From positions 186,001-250,000 of the forward strand of contig QDFQ01000001.1 in NCBI GenBank assembly GCA_003075315.1: 64,000 bases of DNA, in the 5' to 3' direction. Positions 10,781 through 18,542 of this stretch are shown piece after piece (within the stretch, counting starts at the first letter, position 1; each line of letters opens with the position of its first letter). The stretch is from Arthrobacter sp. TPD3018. GTDB lineage: Bacteria > Pseudomonadota > Alphaproteobacteria > Sphingomonadales > Sphingomonadaceae. Both the position numbers and the translations under genes were made by a program. Under the pieces are notes generated by a model. The model made no database searches. It was not told where the DNA came from and saw only the letters and a list, made by a program, of their open reading frames with translations.

Positions 10781-11320
10781 TTACGCCGCGGACGCCGCAT
10801 TCGCCAGCCTGTCGATCTTTTCCTCCAATGCCGTCAGGCGATCGAGGATCACGCCGTCCAGCTTTTCGTGCAGGCGCAGGATGTCGAGCTCGGCACGCAA
10901 ATTGGTCTCATAGTCCAGGCTGGCGGCCAGCCGGTCCTTCGCCGCCTGGCGGTTCTGGCTCATCATGATGACCGGTGCCTGGATCGCGGCGAGCGTCGAG
11001 AGCATCAGGTTGAGGAAGATATAGGGGTAGGGGTCGAACGCCGCACCGAAATGCGCGAGCACGTCCGAATTGAGCAGCATCCAGCCGAGCAGCACGACGG
11101 TGAAGCTGATGATGAAGCCCCAGGACCCGCCGATCGCCGCGACCTTGTCGGCCAGCCGGTCGCCGACGCTGGCGCGGGCATCGGCCTCGTCGGCGGCGTC
11201 GCGGCTGACCAGAGTGCCGCTTTCGATACTGTCGAGAACGCGCCGTTCCTCGGCATCGAGCGCGTGTGCCGGCTTGCGCAGCAGCCGCAGGGCGAGGTCG
11301 GCAAACGGGATCTGGGCCAT
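10781..11320 (-). CDS. DUF1003 membrane protein
   Basis: Predicted inner-membrane protein of 179 residues with no established function. After a polar N-terminal region it has a first membrane segment (about 66-86, containing [17 protein letters not shown]), a short loop with PYIF, and a second segment (about 97-117, [19 protein letters not shown]). A charged C-terminal helix follows ([21 protein letters not shown]), which looks like a coiled coil. These are hallmarks of DUF1003. The ATG at the residue string MAQIPFADL is preferred to a longer Arg-rich upstream extension that overlaps the promoter side of the divergent ATPase gene. Confidence 0.85.
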   Translation of the reverse strand: MAQIPFADLALRLLRKPAHALDAEERRVLDSIESGTLVSRDAADEADARASVGDRLADKVAAIGGSWGFIISFTVVLLGWMLLNSDVLAHFGAAFDPYPYIFLNLMLSTLAAIQAPVIMMSQNRQAAKDRLAASLDYETNLRAELDILRLHEKLDGVILDRLTALEEKIDRLANAASAA

Positions 11321-11442
11321 GATGGGCGTCCTCGCGCAGGGATAGCGGAATCGGATCGGCCCGTACTGGCCCGGTCGCCATGGGGCAACCGGGCGCAAAC
11401 CGCTTGCCCGATGCCCCCTGGATCGGCCAAACGGCAGCCACA

Positions 11443-12906
11443 ATGACCGTCAGCGTAGACATGGGAGCCGACGAGCGCGGCGCGCCCGTGACCATGGACC
11501 TCGAAGAACTCCTCGCCACCCGATTGCTCGTCCAGGGCAATTCCGGGTCGGGCAAGTCGCATCTGCTGCGCCGCCTGCTCGAAGGATCGGCGGGGCAGGT
11601 CCAGCAGGTGGTGATCGACCCGGAGGGCGATTTCGTCACGCTCGCTGGCCCCTACGGCCATGTCGTGATCGAGGCGGCGGATTATTCGGTGCCGGAGATC
11701 GCACGCATCGCCACCCGCTTGCGCGAACACCGCGCCAGCGTCGTGCTGAGCCTGGAAGGCCTCGAGGCGGAAGGGCAGATGCGCTGCGCCGCCGCCTTCC
11801 TGTCGGCGCTGTTCGATGCCCCGCGCGAACATTGGTATCCGGCGCTGGTCGTCGTCGACGAGGCGCAATTGTTCGCGCCGACCACGGGCGGTGAGGTCGC
11901 CGAAGAGGTGCGCCGCGCGTCGCTGTCGGCGATGACCAACCTGATGTGCCGCGGCCGCAAGCGCGGCCTTGCCGGCGTGATCGCGACGCAGCGCCTCGCC
12001 AAGCTCGCCAAGAACGTCGCCGCCGAAGCGTCCAACTTCCTGATGGGCCGCACGTTCCTAGATATCGACATGGCGCGCGCCGCCGATCTGCTCGGCATGG
12101 AGCGGCGGCAGGCGGACGGCATCCGCGACCTCGCGCGCGGCACCTTCCTGGCGCTGGGCCCCGCCGTCTCGCGCCGGCCGATCACGGTGAAGATCGGCGC
12201 GGTCGCCACCTCCGCGCGCAGCGGCAGCCCGAAGCTGACGCCGCTACCCAGCGCGCCGGTCGAGAACCTGCAGGAATTGATCTTCGCGCCCCCGCCCGAA
12301 GAGGCGCCGCAGCTGCCGATGAGCTTCGATCCGCGCCCGCGTCGCGTGCCCACCGACGAACTGCTCGACACGATCGAGCGCCCCGCCGCCCCCGCGACTC
12401 TCGCGCCGCTGCCGGACAAGTCGGACGTCGAGGTCGAGGCGATCTATGCCAGCGTCCTCGAAGCGATCGTCGCCGATCGCGATTCGGCGCTGCGCCCACC
12501 CTCGGTGCTGTTCCAGGATTTCCAGGTCCGCTGCCGCATGGCCGGCCTCGCCAGGCCGCCGCTCGACCTGCCCGGCTTCACCCGGCGATTGTCCGCGGCG
12601 CGCGCCGGCATCTTCGACGTCACCGATCCCGACTGGGCAGAGGCGATGGAGCTGGCCAACACCTTGCCCGACGACATGATCGGCGCTTTCCTGCTGATCG
12701 CCCGTGCCGCACGCGAAGGCCAGCCGTGTCCCTCCGACGTCGCGCTCGCCGAAACCTATGGCACCAGCTCGCTGGGCCGGGTGCGCCGCCTGATCGGCTA
12801 TATCGAGAGCCGTGAGCTGATCGTCGCGCGCGTCGACCTGTCCGGCAAGCGCTCGATCACCATCCCGCGCCTGGGTTGGACGACCGCGGCGAGCGAGGCG
12901 GCCTAG
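11443..12906 (+). CDS. HerA-like (DUF87) P-loop ATPase with extra C-terminal region
   Basis: The 487-residue product is an FtsK/HerA-superfamily ATPase. Walker A GNSGSGKSH is near residues 32-40 and Walker B ALVVVDEAQLF near 134-144. The segment MCRGRKRGLAGVIATQRLAKL matches the HerA motif in which such pumps couple hydrolysis to DNA movement. Residues from about 270 onward are a Pro-rich linker and then a helical region (about 325-487) with a winged-helix-like stretch near ALAETYGTSSLGRVRRLIGY. HerA proteins usually work with NurA nuclease in DNA-end processing or as defence ATPases with a partner. No NurA, SIR2 or nuclease gene is adjacent. The ATG at MTVSVDMG is favoured over an upstream one. 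Substrate is unknown. Confidence 0.82.
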   Translation: MTVSVDMGADERGAPVTMDLEELLATRLLVQGNSGSGKSHLLRRLLEGSAGQVQQVVIDPEGDFVTLAGPYGHVVIEAADYSVPEIARIATRLREHRASVVLSLEGLEAEGQMRCAAAFLSALFDAPREHWYPALVVVDEAQLFAPTTGGEVAEEVRRASLSAMTNLMCRGRKRGLAGVIATQRLAKLAKNVAAEASNFLMGRTFLDIDMARAADLLGMERRQADGIRDLARGTFLALGPAVSRRPITVKIGAVATSARSGSPKLTPLPSAPVENLQELIFAPPPEEAPQLPMSFDPRPRRVPTDELLDTIERPAAPATLAPLPDKSDVEVEAIYASVLEAIVADRDSALRPPSVLFQDFQVRCRMAGLARPPLDLPGFTRRLSAARAGIFDVTDPDWAEAMELANTLPDDMIGAFLLIARAAREGQPCPSDVALAETYGTSSLGRVRRLIGYIESRELIVARVDLSGKRSITIPRLGWTTAASEAA

Positions 12907-12912
12907 GCGCCG

Positions 12913-13350
12913 CTATTTCGCCGGCGGGATCGGCGTGTACTGCGCCGATACGAGCTTCCATCCGTTCGGCGCACGCATCGCGACATAGCGGACGCGAATC
13001 GAACGGGTGACCGTCGTGCCGTCGGGACGCGTCATGGTGATCGTCCGCCGTTCGGTCTCGATGCCCGTCGCGCCGCGTACAAGGATCTGCCGTTCGCTGC
13101 CCTGCATCGGCGGCGCCGGTCGGCGATCCTCGGGCCGGTAGAAGCCGAGCACCTTCGCCCGATCGTCGACGTCGCCGACCGGGGAAATCTCCTGATACTC
13201 GGGAGCGAGCGTATCGGCGAGCGCCGCTGCGTCGAAGTTCGTGCGGGCGGTGTTGAAGCGTTCCACCAGCCGTTCGATCGCTGCCGCATCGGGGGAAGGG
13301 GCCGCGGGCGTCGCCGCTGCCAGCATCGCCATTGCCCATCCGATCGCCAT
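12913..13350 (-). CDS. Exported NTF2-like (SnoaL/DUF4440) protein
   Basis: A 145-residue product with a hydrophobic N-terminal stretch (WAMAMLAAATPAAPS) that looks like a short signal peptide. An NTF2-like fold follows: the helix AAAIERLVERFNTARTNFD, the segment ADTLAPEYQEISPVGDV, and C-terminal strands including VRYVAMRAPNGWKLVSAQYT. This cone-shaped fold serves as an enzyme or a ligand-binding domain in many proteins, and no catalytic residue set is conclusive here. It is convergent with the HerA-like gene, with only 6 bp between stop codons. Confidence 0.72.
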   Translation of the reverse strand: MAIGWAMAMLAAATPAAPSPDAAAIERLVERFNTARTNFDAAALADTLAPEYQEISPVGDVDDRAKVLGFYRPEDRRPAPPMQGSERQILVRGATGIETERRTITMTRPDGTTVTRSIRVRYVAMRAPNGWKLVSAQYTPIPPAK

Positions 13351-13418
13351 ATGCCCCGCCCTTCGCCCGTGTGATGTATATGGCTAATACGGTGCGGCGG
13401 CGTGGGTCAAGCGGGGCG

Positions 13419-13709
13419 TCAGAACAGCAGCGTCGCTAGGCCGATCGCAAGGCCCGCATGGACCATCGCGATCAGGTCGAGCTGCGTTGCGAACGGCTGC
13501 TTGCGCGTCTTGTGGCGGAACCGCCGCCGCGCCCAGAGCGCGCCCGGCGATCCGCCGAACAGCGCCAGGCCGAGTAGGGTCGATTCGCGTACCCGCCAGC
13601 CGCCCGATGCGGCGCGCGCCTTGTCATGGGCGAAGGCGAGCACGGTCATCAGGTTGATCGCCGCAAGGGACAACAGGGCGGGGATAAGGAATGCGGACAG
13701 TTGCTGCAT
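13419..13709 (-). CDS. DUF1294 small membrane protein
   Basis: A 96-residue product with three hydrophobic segments: an N-terminal one (AFLIPALLSLAAINLMTVLAF), a middle one (TLLGLALFGGSPGALWA) and a C-terminal one (LIAMVHAGLAIGLATLLF). The conserved DUF1294 features are the HDKARA motif, the WRVRE segment and the RRRFRHKTRKQPF segment between membrane helices. Function is unknown. It sits alone between the NTF2-like gene and gapR on the same strand. Confidence 0.85.
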   Translation of the reverse strand: MQQLSAFLIPALLSLAAINLMTVLAFAHDKARAASGGWRVRESTLLGLALFGGSPGALWARRRFRHKTRKQPFATQLDLIAMVHAGLAIGLATLLF

Positions 13710-13761
13710 CCCTCATGATGCGTATCGACGTCTTAGGAAATCGTGACCTGCAATTCGCAGA

Positions 13762-14025
13762 TCAGATCATGCCCAGCGCCTGCATATACACCTCGAGGAT
13801 CGCTTCCTCTTCCTGATACTCTTCCTTCTTCTTCTTGCGGATGGAGAGGATCTTGCGGATCGCCTTGGGGTCGTAGCCGCGGCCCTTGGCCTCGGCCATC
13901 ACGTCCTTGATGTCGTCGGCGATGCCCTTCTTCTCTTCCTCGAGTCGCTCGGCGCGTTCGATCAGCAGGCGCAGTTCATCCGCCGCGACCTGGCCGCCGC
14001 CCATGCCTTCTTGCCGTTCGTCCAT
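13762..14025 (-). CDS. gapR: GapR family nucleoid-associated protein (DUF2312)
   Basis: Small helical DNA-binding protein of 87 residues. In Caulobacter crescentus GapR forms tetramers that clamp overtwisted DNA ahead of replication and transcription and stimulate topoisomerases. The family core is plain: the coiled-coil helix [20 protein letters not shown], then [18 protein letters not shown], and the basic segment [17 protein letters not shown] followed by an acidic C-terminal helix. An ATG start is chosen; a GTG nine bases upstream in frame is possible. It is restricted mainly to alphaproteobacteria, which supports the taxonomic reading. Confidence 0.92.
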   Translation of the reverse strand: MDERQEGMGGGQVAADELRLLIERAERLEEEKKGIADDIKDVMAEAKGRGYDPKAIRKILSIRKKKKEEYQEEEAILEVYMQALGMI

Positions 14026-14143
14026 ATGTCCCACCCGCCACGGGTCGCCCGTGGCCCTTCTGATTCGCGTGAAAAGGATGCCGGCGCCGGGCCGGCAGGG
14101 GGGTGCGTCTAGGCGTTAACCGGTTTGCGCTCAACCCCGGCCC

Positions 14144-14533
14144 TCAACCCCGGCTGGGCTCGGTCATCGCGGGCGGATCGGATGCGGGAAAGCTCTCGTC
14201 CAGCGCTTCGTCGAGGGCCGCATCCTTGGTGGCGTCGGCAGGGGGATTGCGCGTCATGCTCTCGTCCATCCGCGCGAGCTGTTCGGGCGTCGCCTCGGTC
14301 TGGTAGCGCGCCTTCCACTCGGCCTGCGGCATGCCGTAGATCGTCTCGCGCGCGGTCGCCTTGTCCAGCCCGCCCGCTTCCTCGATCCAGTCCGACAAGC
14401 AGTTGCGGCAGAATCCGGCCAGCCCCATCAGGTCGATGTTCTGCGCGTCGGTGCGGTGGCGCAGGTGGCGGACAAGGCGACGGAACGCCTGCGCGGCGAC
14501 CGCATCGGGCAGCGAATCGAGTTTGTCGGTCAC
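14144..14533 (-). CDS. DUF1244 protein with SFPASDPP tail
   Basis: A 129-residue protein. The N-terminal two thirds are DUF1244: the helix AFRRLVRHLRHRTDAQNIDL, then MGLAGFCRNCLSDWIEEA with its paired cysteines. The remaining tail is acidic and ends ALDESFPASDPPAMTEPS, a motif also seen as the end of other small alphaproteobacterial proteins. I prefer the GTG at the residue string VTDKLDSLPD because GGAGA lies correctly upstream; an ATG 57 bp further upstream is the alternative and would add 19 residues. Function is unknown. It is divergent from pyk. Confidence 0.8.
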   Translation of the reverse strand: MTDKLDSLPDAVAAQAFRRLVRHLRHRTDAQNIDLMGLAGFCRNCLSDWIEEAGGLDKATARETIYGMPQAEWKARYQTEATPEQLARMDESMTRNPPADATKDAALDEALDESFPASDPPAMTEPSRG

Positions 14534-14608
14534 GGGCGTCTCCGATAGGTTGATCGCGGGTAGATAGGGATTAGAGGGAAGCGCGGCCATTCCCCAGGAG
14601 CCTGTTTC

Positions 14609-16063
14609 ATGACCACTGCCATCGCGCCCCGATCGAGGAAGGTCCGCGTCCTCGCGACTCTCGGTCCGGCGAGCAATTCCCCCGAGATGATCGCCACGCT
14701 GTTCCAGGCGGGCGCGGACGCTTTCCGCGTCAATATGAGCCACGGCGACCAGCAGTCCAAGGTTGCGGTGATCGAGGCGATCCGCGCGCTCGAAAAGGAG
14801 TTCGGCCGCCCGACGACGATCCTCGCCGATCTGCAGGGTCCCAAGCTGCGCGTCGGCAAGTTCGACGGCGGCCGGACCGTGCTGGAGCATAACAGCACCT
14901 TCGTGCTCGATCGCGATCCCACGCCGGGCGATGCGACCCGCGTGGAATTGCCGCACAAGGAAATCTTCGAAGCGATCGAGCCGGGCGCGCGCCTGCTGCT
15001 CGACGACGGCAAGCTGGTGCTGCGCGTCACCGACCATGATTCCGACCGGATCACCACGGTCGTCGAGGTCGGCGGTCCGCTGTCGAACAACAAGGGGCTG
15101 AACGTTCCCGACGTCGTGCTGCCGATGGCGGCGCTGACCGAAAAGGATCGCAGCGATCTCGCCTTCGCGGTCGATCAGGGCGTCGACTGGATCGCCTTGA
15201 GCTTCGTGCAGCGGCCCGAGGATCTGTGGGAGGCGCGCAAGCTGATCGGCGGCAAGGCCGCGCTGCTCGCCAAGATCGAAAAGCCGCAGGCGATCGACCG
15301 CTTGGAAGAGATCGTCGAGGCGTGCGACGGCGTCATGGTCGCGCGCGGCGACTTGGGCGTCGAACTGCCGCCGCAGTCGGTGCCGCCCTTGCAGAAGCGC
15401 ATCGTCGAAACCGCGCGCCGCCTCGGCCGCCCGGTCGTCGTCGCGACGCAGATGCTCGAATCGATGATCCAGAGCCCGTCGCCGACCCGCGCCGAAGTGT
15501 CCGACGTCGCCACCGCGATCTACGACGGCGCCGATGCGATCATGCTGTCGGCGGAAAGCGCCGCGGGCCAGTGGCCGGTCGAATCGGTCGCGATGATGAA
15601 CTCGATCGGCGTTTCGGTCGAAAGCGATCCGATGCACGGCGATCGCGTCCACTTCACCGTGATGCGCCCCGATCCGACGACCGCCGACGCGCTGGCGGAA
15701 GCGGCCAAGCAGATCGCCAAGACCGTGTCGGCGACCGCGATCATCTGCTTCACCACCTCGGGCTCGACCGCGCGCCGCATCGCGCGCGAGCGGCCGTCGG
15801 TGCCGTTGCTGGTGCTGACCCCCAATCGCGACACCGCGCGCCGCCTCGGCCTGCTGTGGGGGACGCATGCCGTCCACACCCGCGACGTCGAATCGTTCGA
15901 GGACATGGTCGGCAAGGCGAAGCGCATGGCGCTGCGCACCGGCATCGCGCATGCGGGCGATCGCGTGATCGTGATGGCGGGCGTGCCCTTCCGCACGCCG
16001 GGGTCGACCAACGTGCTCCACGTCGTCCACATCACCGGCGACGAACTGCGCGACTACGCCTGA
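14609..16063 (+). CDS. pyk: Pyruvate kinase
   Basis: Converts phosphoenolpyruvate and ADP to pyruvate and ATP, the last step of glycolysis and of the Entner-Doudoroff route. The 484 residues show the (beta/alpha)8 barrel motifs VRVLATLGPASN (about 12-23), FRVNMSHGD, ADLQGPKLRVG, and the active-site segment LLAKIEKPQAIDRLEEI with its lysine near 222. MVARGDLGVELP binds the metal. The helix EVSDVATAIYDGADAIMLSAES (split here for length: EVSDVATAIYDG, ADAIMLSAES) precedes the C-terminal regulatory domain (about 350-484). The gene is monocistronic and divergent from the DUF1244 gene, with a strong hairpin after its stop. Confidence 0.97.
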   Translation: MTTAIAPRSRKVRVLATLGPASNSPEMIATLFQAGADAFRVNMSHGDQQSKVAVIEAIRALEKEFGRPTTILADLQGPKLRVGKFDGGRTVLEHNSTFVLDRDPTPGDATRVELPHKEIFEAIEPGARLLLDDGKLVLRVTDHDSDRITTVVEVGGPLSNNKGLNVPDVVLPMAALTEKDRSDLAFAVDQGVDWIALSFVQRPEDLWEARKLIGGKAALLAKIEKPQAIDRLEEIVEACDGVMVARGDLGVELPPQSVPPLQKRIVETARRLGRPVVVATQMLESMIQSPSPTRAEVSDVATAIYDGADAIMLSAESAAGQWPVESVAMMNSIGVSVESDPMHGDRVHFTVMRPDPTTADALAEAAKQIAKTVSATAIICFTTSGSTARRIARERPSVPLLVLTPNRDTARRLGLLWGTHAVHTRDVESFEDMVGKAKRMALRTGIAHAGDRVIVMAGVPFRTPGSTNVLHVVHITGDELRDYA

Positions 16064-16076
16064 GCGAACCTCCCTC

Positions 16077-16107
16077 CGTCACCCCGGCTCTGCGGCCGGG
16101 GTGACGG
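16077..16107 (+). terminator. Hairpin after pyk, possible terminator
   Basis: CCGTCACCCCGGC and its exact complement flank a six-base loop, so the 31 bp unit is a very stable stem-loop 13 bp after the pyk stop. A U-run is lacking, so intrinsic termination is uncertain. The arm sequence resembles one half of the family B repeat. Confidence 0.55.
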
Positions 16108-16165
16108 CTTCACCCACACGATACGTATGGATGACGGGGGCCGGAACCGTTACAGACGGAGCGTT

Positions 16166-17185
16166 ATGTACCGTCCCGCGCTGTCCGTCGTCATTCCCTG
16201 CTACAATGAGGCTGCGTGCCTCGAGCTGCTGCACGCGCGTGTTTCGGCGGCGGCCAGGACGGCGGTGGGCGACGATCACGAGATCGTGCTGATCAACGAC
16301 GGCAGCCGCGACGACAGCTGGCCGGTGATGCAGCGCCTGTCCGCCGCCGACCCGCGCGTCGTCGCGATCAACCTGTCGCGCAACCACGGCCACCAGCTCG
16401 CGCTCACTGCGGGGCTCGACCTGTGTTCGGGCGAGCAGATCCTCATCATCGACGCCGATCTGCAGGACCCGCCCGAACTGCTTGCCGAGATGCGCGCCAC
16501 CATGGCGGCGCAAAAGGCGGACGTCGTCTATGCGGTGCGCCGCAAGCGCGACGGCGAGACGATCTTCAAGAAAGCGACCGCCGCCGCTTTCTACCGCGTG
16601 CTCGACCGCGTCACCGACACGCCGATCCCCTTGGACACCGGCGACTTCCGCCTGATGAGCCGCCGCGCGCTCGATGCGCTGCTGTCGCTGCCCGAACAGG
16701 CGCGCTTCATCCGCGGCATGGTTGCCTGGGTCGGCTTCCGCCAGGTGCCGTTCCCCTATGATCGCGCCGAGCGCCATGCCGGCGAGACCAATTATCCGCT
16801 CGGCAAGATGGTGCGCCTTGCCTTCGACGCGGTGACCGGCTTCTCCACCGCGCCCCTGCGCTTCGCCAGCCACGCCTCGGTGATCCTGGCGGCGGCGTCG
16901 CTGCTGTTGCTCGTCTACATCCTGTGGGGCTTCTTCGAAGGCTCGCCGGTGCAGGGCTGGACGTCGACGATGCTCGTCGTAACCGTCCTGAGCGCGGTGC
17001 AGATGTTCGTGCTGGGGATGATCGGCGAATATCTCGGCCGGCTCTACATCGAATCGAAGCGGCGGCCGCTGTACCTCGTCGCCGACATCGCCGGCCCGGT
17101 GAAGGGCCATTCGACGCTCGGCTTCAACGCCGCCGAGCCCTCGCCGGAGTTCGAGGTCGCCGAGGAGCGCAAGGCGGCGGAGTGA
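16166..17185 (+). CDS. GtrB-like family 2 glycosyltransferase
   Basis: A 339-residue polyprenyl-phosphate glycosyltransferase of the GtrB/DPM1 group, which moves a sugar from a nucleotide donor to undecaprenyl phosphate on the inner membrane face. The N-terminal GT-A domain shows LSVVIPCYNE, VLINDGSRDDS, NLSRNHGHQLALTAG and the metal-binding IIDADLQDPPE. Two C-terminal membrane segments follow at about 233-254 and 268-292. The ATG with GGAG upstream is used. The nearby GtrA-like flippase and GT-C-like protein suggest one glycan-decorating pathway. Family members also glucosylate O-antigen. Donor sugar is not visible. Confidence 0.87.
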   Translation: MYRPALSVVIPCYNEAACLELLHARVSAAARTAVGDDHEIVLINDGSRDDSWPVMQRLSAADPRVVAINLSRNHGHQLALTAGLDLCSGEQILIIDADLQDPPELLAEMRATMAAQKADVVYAVRRKRDGETIFKKATAAAFYRVLDRVTDTPIPLDTGDFRLMSRRALDALLSLPEQARFIRGMVAWVGFRQVPFPYDRAERHAGETNYPLGKMVRLAFDAVTGFSTAPLRFASHASVILAAASLLLLVYILWGFFEGSPVQGWTSTMLVVTVLSAVQMFVLGMIGEYLGRLYIESKRRPLYLVADIAGPVKGHSTLGFNAAEPSPEFEVAEERKAAE

Positions 17186-17220
17186 TCCGGCGGGAGGCTG
17201 CTTTCCCTTCCCGGACAAAC

Positions 17221-17303
17221 GTCATCCCAGCGAAGGCTGGGATCTCCCGGTGATGGCGCGGCGCAAGAGCCGCCCGAGGCCCCAGCCTTCGCTGGGGCGA
17301 CGG
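17221..17303. repeat. Twin-hairpin intergenic repeat, family A
   Basis: GTCATCCCAGCGAAGGCTGG and the facing CCCCAGCCTTCGCTGGGG carry the GAAGG form of the core. The unit lies between the convergent ends of the glycosyltransferase and methyltransferase genes, a position suited to a two-way terminator. Confidence 0.85.
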
Positions 17304-17319
17304 TTTGCTCCGGGTGATC

Positions 17320-18048
17320 CTACCGCGGCTCCGCCAACGTCACGATCGACACGCCCGGCGTCAGCGGCACGCGGCCGACCGCATGGCGCTCCAGCCGGAA
17401 GATCGCCTCGAACAGCGCGTTCAGCGGCTTGGCCGGCGGCGAATCGTCGCTGTCGTCGCGGCCGGTCAAACGGCCCGCGATCCGTGCCGCAGCCGCCAGC
17501 GGAAACAGCAGCGAATTGAAATAGGTGAGCTTCCGGCTCTTCAGCCCCGCCGCCTCGATCGCCTTGACCAGGCTGGCCTTGGAATAGCGGCGGTGGTGGT
17601 GGTTCACCACGTCGTGCGCGCTCCACATCCATTGGTGCGCCGGCACCGCGATCAGGATCTTGCCGCCGGGCTTCAACAGGCTCGCCATGCCCTTCAGCGC
17701 GGCGACATCGTCCTCGATATGCTCGACGACATCGAGCACCGCGACCAGATCGTACGTTCCCTTCGCCACGCCGGGCAGGTCGGGCAGGGGGGCATCGCCC
17801 ACCGGCTTGCCGAGTCGCTCGCTCGCGATCGATCGTGCGGCGGGATCGATCTCGATCGCGTCGACCTCGCCGAACTGGCCGAGCATGGGCAGATTGTGCC
17901 CGGTGCCGCAGCCGATCTCCAGGATGCGCGCGCCCTTGGGTACGTTGCCGTAGCGCTCCAGATAGTCGCTCAGGATGTCGCGACGCGCGCGATACCACCA
18001 ATGGGTGGAATCATGCGCGGCCATGCGGTCGTAGACGATGCGGTCCAT
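17320..18048 (-). CDS. Class I SAM-dependent methyltransferase
   Basis: A 242-residue Rossmann-fold methyltransferase. The SAM-binding motif I is ARILEIGCGTGHNLP (about 40-54), followed by the acidic loop DAIEIDPAA, and the motif DLVAVLDVVEHIEDD near 100-114. The segment LLKPGGKILIAVPAHQWMW matches UbiE/Methyltransf_25-type folds that act on lipids or sugars. The start lies 3 bp after the stop of the upstream flippase gene, so the two are an operon. The substrate is unknown; a lipid-linked glycan is a fair guess from the neighbours. Confidence 0.85.
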   Translation of the reverse strand: MDRIVYDRMAAHDSTHWWYRARRDILSDYLERYGNVPKGARILEIGCGTGHNLPMLGQFGEVDAIEIDPAARSIASERLGKPVGDAPLPDLPGVAKGTYDLVAVLDVVEHIEDDVAALKGMASLLKPGGKILIAVPAHQWMWSAHDVVNHHHRRYSKASLVKAIEAAGLKSRKLTYFNSLLFPLAAAARIAGRLTGRDDSDDSPPAKPLNALFEAIFRLERHAVGRVPLTPGVSIVTLAEPR

Positions 18049-18051
18049 AGG

Positions 18052-18483
18052 TTACGCGAACACCAGCCAGCGATTGAGGATGAAGGTGACGATGGTGGCC
18101 AGCGCCACCGCGGGCAGCAGCGGCGCCCAGCCGGGAAGCCCCAGCACGGCCGTGCCGATCCACGTCACCAGCGCGTTGAGGGCCATGCCGGTGCCCTGTA
18201 CCGCGACGAACTGAAGCTGCTGGCGGGGACCGCGCCGTTCGGCACCCTGCCCCTTGAAGCTCCAGCGGCTGTGCATGACGTAGCCGAATATCACCGCCAC
18301 CGCAAAGGCGGGCGGCACGGCATAGACCGCATGCTCCCGCGCAAAGACCCACAGGGTCAGCGGCAGATAGACCGCCGAATAGATCAGCGTCGACAGCCCG
18401 CCGGTGATCCCGAAGCGCAGGATCTGGCCGCGCATGTCGTCGGCTTGCAGGATATCGAGCAGGGCAGGCGCTTCCCTCGTCAT
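18052..18483 (-). CDS. GtrA-family membrane protein
   Basis: A 143-residue protein with four predicted membrane helices (about 22-44, 52-73, 92-113, 118-140). GtrA-family features include RFGITGGLSTLIYSAVYLPL and the segment FGYVMHSRWSFKG. Such proteins are proposed to flip undecaprenyl-phosphate-linked sugars made by GtrB. The unusual acidic N-terminal dozen residues (MTREAPALLDILQADD) are not typical. It precedes the methyltransferase gene on the minus strand and is divergent from the GT-C-like gene, with 59 bp between starts. Confidence 0.85.
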   Translation of the reverse strand: MTREAPALLDILQADDMRGQILRFGITGGLSTLIYSAVYLPLTLWVFAREHAVYAVPPAFAVAVIFGYVMHSRWSFKGQGAERRGPRQQLQFVAVQGTGMALNALVTWIGTAVLGLPGWAPLLPAVALATIVTFILNRWLVFA

Positions 18484-18542
18484 CGGCCAGCCCCTAAAGG
18501 CAATGCGCCGGGAACGAAACGGTCAATTCGAGGGTCGCCAGT

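Noticed and set aside
14534..16030. Upstream extension of the DUF1244 frame through pyk on the opposite strand
   Set aside because: The extra 500 residues are antisense to pyruvate kinase and have no family signal; the real start is near 14533.
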